Shown here in pieces: positions 1 to 6,203 of a stretch of 64,000 bases of DNA. Made by a program: the position numbers and the translations under genes. The DNA comes from Phaeovulum sp. (GTDB lineage Bacteria; Pseudomonadota; Alphaproteobacteria; Rhodobacterales; Rhodobacteraceae), in the NCBI RefSeq assembly GCF_030684035.1, contig NZ_JAUXPI010000020.1, positions 24,503 through 88,502 on the forward strand, read 5' to 3'. Under the pieces are notes generated by a model. The model worked only from the letters and a program-made list of their open reading frames with translations, made no database searches and was not told the DNA's origin. Positions within the stretch are counted from its first letter, which is position 1, and each line of letters opens with the position of its first letter.

Positions 1-2
1 GC

Positions 3-662
3 GCGCTCAAGGACCCGGCAGTGGGCAATGTGGCGCTGGTCTCGTCATTCGGGGCCGAATCGGTGGTGCTGTTGCACATGGTTTCGGTGATCGCGCCGGG
101 CACACCGGTGCTGTTCGTCGATACAAGGATGCTCTTTGCCGAAACGCTCGCCTACCAGCACGAACTGGCCGAGCGGCTGCGGCTGACCGACCTGCGCACC
201 ATCCGCGCCGCCGAAAGCGCGCTGGCGATGGACGACCCCGACGCCACCTTGCACCGTTTCAGCACCGATGCCTGCTGCAACCTGCGCAAGGTGGTGCCGC
301 TGGAAGGCGCGCTTGCGGGCTTTGCCGCCTGGATCACCGGGCGCAAGCGCTATCAGGGTGCGACGCGGGCGATGCTGGAGTTTTTCGAGGCGGAAACCCA
401 GACGCGGATGAAGATCAACCCGCTGGCGCATTGGGGGCGCGAGGACGTGGAAGACTACATGATCGAAAACCGCCTGCCCCGGCACCCGCTGGTGGCACGC
501 GGCTTTCCCTCGATCGGTTGCGCCCCCTGCACCAGTGCGGTGCGCCCCGGCGAAGACCCGCGGGCCGGGCGCTGGCGGGGCGATGCGAAGGCGGAATGCG
601 GTATTCATTTCATCGGCGGCAAGGTGGTGCGCGATCCGGTGTCCGAGGAGAAGGTGGCATGA
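3..662 (+). CDS. cysH: Adenylyl-sulfate (APS) reductase, 5' end outside window
   Basis: This enzyme reduces activated sulfate to sulfite in cytoplasmic sulfate assimilation. The frame is open to the left edge, so the true start lies outside; a GTG at 21 is only an internal codon. The PP-loop motif SSFGAES opens the visible part. A Cys-Cys pair (DACCNLRK) and a later CxxC (GCAPCT) are the four ligands of the 4Fe-4S cluster that marks the APS-using type rather than the PAPS-using type. The catalytic cysteine is in ECGIH near the C-terminus, and GRKRYQG is the usual sulfate-binding segment. The stop overlaps the start of the DUF934 gene (ATGA), a pairing common in sulfite reductase operons. The sulfite reductase genes are probably just upstream. 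Confidence 0.93.
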   Translation, partial: ALKDPAVGNVALVSSFGAESVVLLHMVSVIAPGTPVLFVDTRMLFAETLAYQHELAERLRLTDLRTIRAAESALAMDDPDATLHRFSTDACCNLRKVVPLEGALAGFAAWITGRKRYQGATRAMLEFFEAETQTRMKINPLAHWGREDVEDYMIENRLPRHPLVARGFPSIGCAPCTSAVRPGEDPRAGRWRGDAKAECGIHFIGGKVVRDPVSEEKVA

Positions 663-1030
663 GCGTGATCGTGCGCGATGACGGGTTTCACCCGGATGAC
701 TGGCACGGCGCGGTCGAGGAGGTCGCCGCCGATGCGCCCGAGGCGCGACTGACGTCGCTCGCGGCAAGCGACGCGCTGCTGCGGGTGCATTTTGCCGCCT
801 TCAGCGACGGGCGCGGGTTCACCCTGGCGCGGCGATTGCGGGCGCTTGGTTTTGGCGGGCGGCTGCGCGCGGCAGGGCCGCTTTTGCCGGATCACTACGC
901 GATGGCGCGGCGCTCGGGGTTCGACGAGGTCGAGATTCCGCCCGAAATTGCGGCGCGCCTGCCGGTGCAGCACTGGCTTGCCCGCGCAAATTGGCGTGAA
1001 AATGACTATCAGCGCCGGTTGCGCGGCTAA
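659..1030 (+). CDS. DUF934 family protein of the sulfate assimilation operon
   Basis: This 123-residue protein starts at ATG 659, which overlaps the cysH stop as ATGA, so the two are translationally coupled. The sequence carries the DUF934 pattern: an acidic early segment, a DGRGFTLARRLR stretch, GRLRAAG, a PDHYAMARRSGFDEVE segment and a C-terminal YQRRLRG. The family sits almost always beside cysH and sulfite reductase and is thought to assist sulfite reduction, but its biochemical role is unknown to me. A longer in-frame reading from 431 only overlaps cysH and is not needed. No signal peptide or membrane segment is visible. Confidence 0.85.
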   Translation: MSVIVRDDGFHPDDWHGAVEEVAADAPEARLTSLAASDALLRVHFAAFSDGRGFTLARRLRALGFGGRLRAAGPLLPDHYAMARRSGFDEVEIPPEIAARLPVQHWLARANWRENDYQRRLRG

Positions 1031-1074
1031 AAAACGTCTTTCCGCCACAGGTTAGAATGCCTAGAAGGTATCCC

Positions 1075-1917
1075 ATGTTTGACCGAAACCTTGACCGAGT
1101 ATCCTTGCCCGTGACCGAACCCCAAGCCGCAGCACCCGCCCTGCCCGATGCGCAAACTGTCCGTTCGGTGACGCATTGGACCGACTCACTGTTTTCGTTC
1201 CGCGTCACCCGGCCGCAAAGCCTGCGCTTCCGTTCGGGCGAATTCGTGATGATCGGGCTTCTCGATGAGCGCGGCAAGCCGCTTTTGCGGGCCTATTCGA
1301 TTGCCTCTCCCGCCTGGGATGATGAGCTGGAGTTCTATTCGATCAAGGTGCCCGATGGGCCGCTGACCTCGCGGTTGCAGCACATCCAGCCCGGCGAGCA
1401 GATCATTCTGCGGCCCAAGCCGGTGGGAACGCTGGTGCATGATGCGCTTTTGCCGGGCAAGCGGATCTGGTTTCTGGCCACCGGCACCGGCATTGCGCCT
1501 TTTGCCAGCCTGATGCGCGAGCCCGAGACCTATGAGAAATACGAGCAGGTCATCATGATGCACACCTGCCGCACCCAGGCCGAGCTTGAATATGGCCGGC
1601 AACTGGTCGAAAGCCTCACCGACGACCCGCTGATTGGCGAGATGGTGGCGGGCAAGCTGATCTACTACCCCACCACCACCCGCGAGCCTTCAGACCATAT
1701 GGGGCGGATTACCGACAACCTTGCCAGTGGCAAGGTCTTTGCCGACCTTGGCGTTGCGCCGATGAACCCGGCCGATGACCGGGCCATGGTCTGCGGCAGC
1801 CTTGCCTTCAACATCGATGTCAAGGCGGTGCTGGAAGGCTTTGGCCTGCGCGAAGGCGCCAATTCCGAGCCGCGCGAATATGTGGTGGAAAAGGCATTCG
1901 TCGGCGACGGCATCTGA
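1075..1917 (+). CDS. fpr: Ferredoxin--NADP+ reductase
   Basis: This flavoprotein moves electrons between NADPH and ferredoxin or flavodoxin and contributes to oxidative stress defence and Fe-S supply. The N-terminal FAD domain carries RAYSIASP, and the NADP domain carries GTGIAPFASL followed by the CGSLAFN segment. The C-terminus ends VEKAFVGDGI, typical of the bacterial subclass without an aromatic end. I prefer ATG 1075 (280 residues) because AGAAGG lies 6 nt upstream at 1063-1068. An in-frame ATG at 1057 precedes that site, and a GTG at 1111 would give a 268-residue form closer to the usual family length. It is monocistronic and followed by a strong palindromic terminator. Confidence 0.93.
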   Translation: MFDRNLDRVSLPVTEPQAAAPALPDAQTVRSVTHWTDSLFSFRVTRPQSLRFRSGEFVMIGLLDERGKPLLRAYSIASPAWDDELEFYSIKVPDGPLTSRLQHIQPGEQIILRPKPVGTLVHDALLPGKRIWFLATGTGIAPFASLMREPETYEKYEQVIMMHTCRTQAELEYGRQLVESLTDDPLIGEMVAGKLIYYPTTTREPSDHMGRITDNLASGKVFADLGVAPMNPADDRAMVCGSLAFNIDVKAVLEGFGLREGANSEPREYVVEKAFVGDGI

Positions 1918-1939
1918 TCAGGAAGTATTACGAAAAACA

Positions 1940-1967
1940 AACGCCGCGCAACATGTTGCGCGGCGTT
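1940..1967. terminator. Bidirectional terminator between fpr and the Ala-rich gene
   Basis: A perfect 28-nt palindrome (14 nt per arm, AACGCCGCGCAACA and its complement). On the minus strand it is followed by TTGTTTTTCG and on the plus strand by CTTCATTC. It lies between two convergent genes and can serve both, better on the minus strand. Confidence 0.75.
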
Positions 1968-1990
1968 CTTCATTCAAGATACAAGCCGGA

Positions 1991-2467
1991 TCAGAGCCCG
2001 AGCGCAGCCTTGACCTGGTCGAGCGCGATTTGCAGCTGCGCCGGATTTGCCGCCGCGGCCTCCACCGCCGCTTTCAGCGCGGCCTTGTTCGCATCGGCCA
2101 GTGCCGAGGCGTCGATCAGTTGCGCGACCTTGGCGGCATCGAAGTTCGCCGCATCGAGAAGCGCTGCCGGGCTGAGCGCCGCGGCGGTGGCTGCAGCCGC
2201 AGCGGCAGCCGCGGCGGCGTCAACGGCAGCCTGCGCCGCCGCAGCGGCATCGGCTTCGGCCTTGGCAGCGGCTGCGTCAGCTTCGGCCTTGGCGGCGGCT
2301 GCGGCATCGGCTTCGGCCTTGGCGGCGGCGGCAGCTTGCGCCGCAGCCGCCTGGGCAGCTTGCGCCGCAACTTCGGCTGCCTTCTGGGCAGGCACATAGC
2401 TGAATTGGTAATAGCCCAGTCCGGCGGCTACGATCACCACAGCTCCGGCAATAATCGACTTGTTCAT
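1991..2467 (-). CDS. Alanine-rich, membrane-anchored coiled-coil protein
   Basis: This 158-residue protein of unknown function starts at ATG 2467, with GGAG 6 nt upstream; longer in-frame readings reach back over infC and are rejected. Residues 1-24 form an uncleaved-looking membrane anchor ([20 protein letters not shown]). Residues 28-98 are almost entirely Ala with Lys, Glu, Asp and Gln. KAEAD occurs three times, at about 50, 60 and 69, consistent with a long charged helix or coiled coil. The tail (99-158) is a more normal amphipathic helical segment ending QVKAALGL. The likely arrangement is an inner-membrane anchor with a periplasmic helix. The DNA of the Ala tract is locally repetitive. 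It resembles TolA-like spacers in composition only. Confidence 0.7.
   Translation of the reverse strand: MNKSIIAGAVVIVAAGLGYYQFSYVPAQKAAEVAAQAAQAAAAQAAAAAKAEADAAAAAKAEADAAAAKAEADAAAAAQAAVDAAAAAAAAAATAAALSPAALLDAANFDAAKVAQLIDASALADANKAALKAAVEAAAANPAQLQIALDQVKAALGL
2243..2326 (-). repeat. In-gene tandem repeat coding (A)n-KAEAD
   Basis: Three imperfect copies of a roughly 27-30 nt unit (plus-strand core TCGGCTTCGGCCTTGGCGGC) encode the repeated Ala-rich KAEAD blocks. Unit length is a multiple of three, so copy-number change would keep the frame. Confidence 0.7.
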
Positions 2468-2650
2468 TTGCGTCTCCATTACCCCACCCACTGGGGGGAC
2501 GTAATGTTTATACGCCGAAATTGCGCCCAGTTGAATAGAACATTGCTGCGGCGCGGCGGCTGGGCTGGCGGCGCGCTGCCGAATGTGGTTGAAGATACCG
2601 GCGCGCGCCGCTATTTTGCGCGCCACCAAACCTATGCCCGGCCACCACAA

Positions 2651-2666
2651 AAGGAACACAACCATA
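2651..2666 (+). promoter_or_regulatory. Shine-Dalgarno site and non-canonical AUA start of infC
   Basis: AAGGAA at 2651-2656 lies 7 nt upstream of an ATA codon at 2664. ATA is followed at once by [18 protein letters not shown], the usual IF-3 N-terminus of this group. The nearest in-frame ATG (2634) has no ribosome binding site and would add ten atypical residues. Confidence 0.65.
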
Positions 2667-3203
2667 GCCCGCAGACCCCACAATGCCCCGCCGCAGCGCG
2701 ATACCGGCCCCCGCATAAACGACCGCATACGCGCCCCGGAAATCCGCCTGATTGATGCCGAGGGCGAGAATGTGGGGGTTGTTACCCCGGCCCGGGCAAT
2801 GGCGATGGCCGAAGAGGCTGGCCTCGATCTGGTCGAAATCTCGCCTACTGCCGTGCCTCCGGTCTGCAAGATCATGGATTTCGGCAAGTTCAAGTTCGAG
2901 CAGCAAAAGCGCGAGGCCGAGGCGCGGCGCAAGCAGCACATCATCGAGATCAAGGAAATCAAGTTCCGGCCCGGCACCGATACCCATGACTATGAGGTCA
3001 AGATGCGCTCGGTGATGAAGTTCCTCGACGAGGGCGACAAGGTGAAGGTGACCTTGCGCTTTCGTGGCCGCGAGATGGCGCACCAGCAGCTTGGCCTCGA
3101 ATTGCTGAACCGCGTTGCCGCCGATGTGGGCGAGGCGGGCAAGGTCGAGTCGATGCCGCGGCTTGAAGGCAGGCAGATGGTGATGATGATCGGCCCGAAA
3201 TAG
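2664..3203 (+). CDS. infC: Translation initiation factor IF-3
   Basis: IF-3 binds the 30S subunit, keeps 50S off and proofreads the start codon and initiator tRNA. From the ATA at 2664 the product is 179 residues, the normal family length. The N-domain carries RINDRIR and the linker region [15 protein letters not shown]; the C-domain carries the conserved [15 protein letters not shown] segment and ends [13 protein letters not shown]-3 genes in many bacteria use rare starts (AUU in E. coli) that IF-3 itself discriminates against, giving negative autoregulation; the AUA here fits that logic. Neither rpmI nor rplT follows: a terminator does, so the gene appears monocistronic. Confidence 0.93.
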   Translation: MARRPHNAPPQRDTGPRINDRIRAPEIRLIDAEGENVGVVTPARAMAMAEEAGLDLVEISPTAVPPVCKIMDFGKFKFEQQKREAEARRKQHIIEIKEIKFRPGTDTHDYEVKMRSVMKFLDEGDKVKVTLRFRGREMAHQQLGLELLNRVAADVGEAGKVESMPRLEGRQMVMMIGPK

Positions 3204-3229
3204 GTGCCAGGCATCCCGGCGTTGCCCCG

Positions 3230-3260
3230 AACCCTTCCGCAACCGGGAGGGTTTTTCTTT
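3230..3260 (+). terminator. Rho-independent terminator of infC
   Basis: Stem AACCCTTCC (3230-3238) pairs with GGGAGGGTT (3245-3253), including one GU pair, with loop GCAACC, then TTTTTCTTT. Confidence 0.85.
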
Positions 3261-3278
3261 GGGCAAAGCGGGGGGCTG

Positions 3279-3384
3279 AAAATAAAAGCGCTGCGGGAGG
3301 GAGGCCCGCAGCGCGTTTCTTGGGGCTAAGCGAGGGAGAACGCCACCACCCCTGGGCAGATTCCGCGCGGCGGGAGGGCCGCAT
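3279..3384 (-). ncRNA. Candidate anti-Shine-Dalgarno sRNA (cuckoo/CcsR-like)
   Basis: Read on the minus strand, two hairpins occur in series. The first (3382-3367) has stem GCGGC/GCCGC with loop CCTCCC. The second (3314-3288) has a 10-bp stem GCGCTGCGGG with loop CCTCCCT, followed by CTTTTATTTT, a clear intrinsic terminator tail. Two further CTCCC runs lie between or just upstream. Paired hairpins exposing CCUCCUCCC-type loops and ending in a terminator are the hallmark of the stress-induced CcsR/'cuckoo' sRNAs of alphaproteobacteria. Here the loops carry only CCUCCC rather than the full nonamer. The 5' end is not defined and may lie up to about 3430. No DUF1127 gene precedes it here, unlike the classical locus. 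On the plus strand, the second hairpin has only GTTTCTT behind it. Confidence 0.45.
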
Positions 3385-3519
3385 CAGGGAGATCGGAACC
3401 TGTTGTGGCTTTTCTACGCGGCGGTGCGGCAAATTTCCTTGATTTGGGTCAACTTGGTGTCAGCAAGGGGTGCGACACAATGTCATGCTCAGGGTAGGCC
3501 GGGGCGTGATGGAGGTAGC

Positions 3520-3817
3520 ATGCGCAAGCACTTGGGCGAACGGGCGCTGACGATTTTGGCGGCGGCGACCGGGGCTTGGATTTTCGGCGCTGCTGGCGTT
3601 GATATTGGTGGTTTTCTTCGAAGTGGCGCATCTGCTGTCACCGGCTCCGGCGCTTGACGTGTTATTGTCGTTTCTGCCCGGCGGGCAGGCGGAAATGGTG
3701 GTAATCGCGATTGTCGCCGGGTCTGACGTGGCCTTTGTGGTCACCCATCATCTGACGCGGCTCATTCTGGTGATTCTTGCGGCACCGGTCATCGGCCGCT
3801 GGCTGGGGCCGAAATAG
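3520..3817 (+). pseudogene. Decayed AbrB-family membrane protein gene
   Basis: The last ~80 residues in the frame ending at 3817 match the C-terminus of AbrB-family (PF05145) membrane proteins: a hydrophobic helix, then PGGQAEM, then GSDVAFVVTHHLTR and a final helix ending GRWLGPK. No full-length gene exists: this frame is closed by a TGA at 3548-3550. An ATG at 3520 in another frame encodes MRKHLGERALTILAAATGAW, which resembles the family N-terminus. The simplest reading is a remnant with a large internal deletion and a frameshift; family members are about 350 residues. A TTG at 3599 could still translate 72 residues, but no convincing ribosome site precedes it. Confidence 0.55.
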
Positions 3818-3830
3818 GCGCTCCGCGCCT

Positions 3831-3862
3831 GCCTCCGGCGGGGATATTTGGCCTGAAGCAGG
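3831..3862 (+). repeat. Dispersed GGGGATATTT repeat, copy A
   Basis: GCCTCCGGCGGGGATATTTGG then CCTGAAGCAGG. The same unit recurs at 19413 and 35183 on this strand and inverted at 19581 and 35221. It always lies between genes, just after a stop codon or within an operon gap. Confidence 0.75.
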
Positions 3863-3865
3863 AGC

Positions 3866-6067
3866 TCAGAGACGGGCCATTTCCTGCCGGATCAGCCGGT
3901 TGTCGCCGCGCGCCAGCACCCAATGCCCAAGGCGGCGGGCGAGCGCGGGGTGGCCGCCCTCGATTGCGCGCTTGAAAAGTTCGCGCTGGTAGCGGGGAAA
4001 TTCGCGGCGCGCGCGCAGGCGGCGGTAAAATTCCGCCTCGGTCAGCGACCCGTCGAGCGCGGCAAGGATGATCGGGTTGAGAATTCCCATCTGGTGCAGC
4101 GAGGAGCCGAGGCGGTGGCCCAGAAGCGGCGCGCGCAGCTTTACCGCATTTGGCGCGGTGAATCGCGCGGCGTGGCCGGCATCAAGCGGCTCGTAGGGGT
4201 CGTAGAGGATCGAGACGCGGCGGGCAGAGCGGCTTGCAACCGCAGCGTCGCCGTATTTGTCGGACCAGTCACGATCCCAGGCCACCTTGTAGCGGGTTTC
4301 CCAGGGCACCAGCGCGCGGTCGAGCGTCGATTGCGGGCTGATTGCCACCACATCCGCCCCCGGACAGGCACCGGCGAAGGCGCAGGCCGCGTAGCCGCCC
4401 ATCGAGGCACCGTAAAACACCACCCGCTCGAACTGCGCAAAGAACCCGGTCGCCGCGAGGCGGTCGAATTCAGATGCCACCCAGGGGTCGCGATACCAGG
4501 TCCAGCCGCCTGCCATGACCCCGAGCATCGACCAACCCTGCTTTTCGATGAAATGAAAGCCCCAGGGTCGGCGTTCCTCGCGCTTGTTCATGGCAATGTC
4601 GAGGTTGTCGAAGGTTACCACCAGGGTGCGGCCGCGCGGGATGTAGAGGAAGGAGTGGCTGCCGTTGTCGCGGTAGAACCCCTCTGGCCCGGCGAGGCTG
4701 CGGGCAATCTCGGCCCAGGCGGGGTCGGTTTCGGTTGCGGCGGGGGGCAATGGGGTAAAGCGGGCGCGGGTGATTTCGACCCCGCCATCATCGCGGCTGG
4801 AAAGCGCCTCAAGCGTGCCGCGTTCCTTCAGGAACGGGTAGCTGCCGGAACCTTTGCGAATGTCGAGAAGCATCCGGCTATCGGCGTGGATGCATGCTTC
4901 AAGAACGGGGGCCAGGTGCTTGATCTTGTTGACATCGCCAAAGCCCGAGAGGTTGGCGACCAGATCGGTCGGGCGGAGCGATGCGGCGTCACGCACCACC
5001 CGCACGCGGGCAGGCTCGACACCGTTCTCGGCCAGAAACGCGCGGTAGGGCGCGACCCAGTCGGAGGCTTTCTCGGGCCATTCGCCCTTGTGCGTGAGGT
5101 CGATCAGCGCAATGTCGCAATCCCATTTGGCATGCGCGGCCAGCGCCAGGCTTTGCGCCGTGCCACCGACATCGGCGAAAGAGGCAACCTCGGGAAGGTC
5201 GATCGCGTCGATCAGCCCCGCATCGAACAGCCGCCTGCCGCGCCCCTTGATCGGTGCCGTCTCGGGCCGGATGTCGTGCTTTGCGACAAGCATGGCAAGG
5301 TAGCTGCCCGGTGGAGGCAGGCCGCCATGGCGCAGCCCCAGTTCGCGTTTGTTCGAGGCCCAGATATGCAGCGCGGTGGTGCGGGGGGTGATCAGCTTTG
5401 CCGCGACTTTTTCGGCTTTGAGGAACTTCGTGCGGTCGGGAAAGGTGATCGGATAAAACGCATCGAGCGGCTGCACCTTTGCCTTCAGCCGGTGCTTGGC
5501 CACGAAATGGCTGATCATCATCGGACCCCAGACACCCCAGGGCTGCTGGCTGACATGCACCGGTCTGCCTGCCGCCTTTGCCGCCTGATATTCGGCGCGC
5601 AGCGCAGGTTTGACAAATTCGGGAATCGCGGAGCGGTCCGACATGAAATCGAGAATATCGGCCAGAATCGCGCTGTCGGCGGGCAGGCCCAGCACGGCGT
5701 TGTTCACCCGTGTCTCGCCCGGCAGCTCGAAGCCCATCACATAGTCGCCTTCGCAGTCGATCGGGCGGTGGCAATAAACGTCGGTATCAACCCAGATCAG
5801 GCCCGGGTTCTGCGCGATCATGTGGATGCGGAAGAGATCGGCGAACAGCGCGAAGCTGTCTTTTTTCTCGTATTTGATGAAATCGTCGGTATCGAGCACC
5901 TCGCGCCCGTCGCGGCGGATGACCCCGGCGGGCACATTGGGAATGTCTTCGTAGGAATAGAGGGTGATCTTTTGCCCGGCATCAACGAAGGATTTGAGGC
6001 AAAGCTGCTCCATCCAGCTAAGCGCGCCACCGATCCACAGCGTTCCAACCTCGCGCACCCGCCCCAT
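3866..6067 (-). CDS. Three-part protein: DXD glycosyltransferase, Rossmann-like middle, alpha/beta-hydrolase-like C-terminus
   Basis: This 733-residue cytoplasmic protein probably acts on surface polysaccharide. Residues 1-240 look like a GT32/alpha-1,4-galactosyltransferase-type glycosyltransferase: GTLWIGG at the start, SFALFADLFRIHMI, then the nucleotide-sugar DXD site in IWVDTDVYCHRP (about 92-102). Residues 270-450 alternate short hydrophobic strands and helices (FADVGGTAQSLALAAHA, IALIDLTH) like a degenerate methyltransferase fold; this is a guess. Residues 470-733 form an alpha/beta-hydrolase-like domain with a GASMGG elbow (Ser about 555). That last domain is clearly paralogous to the gene at 9770. 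It is divergent from the GT gene at 6204. ATG 6067 is the first start after a stop, but no good ribosome site precedes it. Confidence 0.75.
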   Translation of the reverse strand: MGRVREVGTLWIGGALSWMEQLCLKSFVDAGQKITLYSYEDIPNVPAGVIRRDGREVLDTDDFIKYEKKDSFALFADLFRIHMIAQNPGLIWVDTDVYCHRPIDCEGDYVMGFELPGETRVNNAVLGLPADSAILADILDFMSDRSAIPEFVKPALRAEYQAAKAAGRPVHVSQQPWGVWGPMMISHFVAKHRLKAKVQPLDAFYPITFPDRTKFLKAEKVAAKLITPRTTALHIWASNKRELGLRHGGLPPPGSYLAMLVAKHDIRPETAPIKGRGRRLFDAGLIDAIDLPEVASFADVGGTAQSLALAAHAKWDCDIALIDLTHKGEWPEKASDWVAPYRAFLAENGVEPARVRVVRDAASLRPTDLVANLSGFGDVNKIKHLAPVLEACIHADSRMLLDIRKGSGSYPFLKERGTLEALSSRDDGGVEITRARFTPLPPAATETDPAWAEIARSLAGPEGFYRDNGSHSFLYIPRGRTLVVTFDNLDIAMNKREERRPWGFHFIEKQGWSMLGVMAGGWTWYRDPWVASEFDRLAATGFFAQFERVVFYGASMGGYAACAFAGACPGADVVAISPQSTLDRALVPWETRYKVAWDRDWSDKYGDAAVASRSARRVSILYDPYEPLDAGHAARFTAPNAVKLRAPLLGHRLGSSLHQMGILNPIILAALDGSLTEAEFYRRLRARREFPRYQRELFKRAIEGGHPALARRLGHWVLARGDNRLIRQEMARL

Positions 6068-6203
6068 ACCTGCACTCTGCCCCTTGTTTTGACACCATAT
6101 TGCGCCAAAGCCCCGGCGCTGCCAATGGCTTTGGGCGGGCCACGTTTGCCTGCGCCGCCGACTGTGCTAGGAAAGTTCCAACGCGGCGTGAACGGGGCAG
6201 GAA

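Noticed and set aside
2243..2326. Repeated units that might look like a CRISPR array
   Set aside because: Units are in-frame coding repeats of 27-30 nt without unique spacers; they encode KAEAD blocks.
1953..2399. Long Ala/Ser-rich frame opposite the Ala-rich membrane protein
   Set aside because: It is the antisense shadow of repetitive GC-rich coding DNA; no ribosome site and no family pattern.
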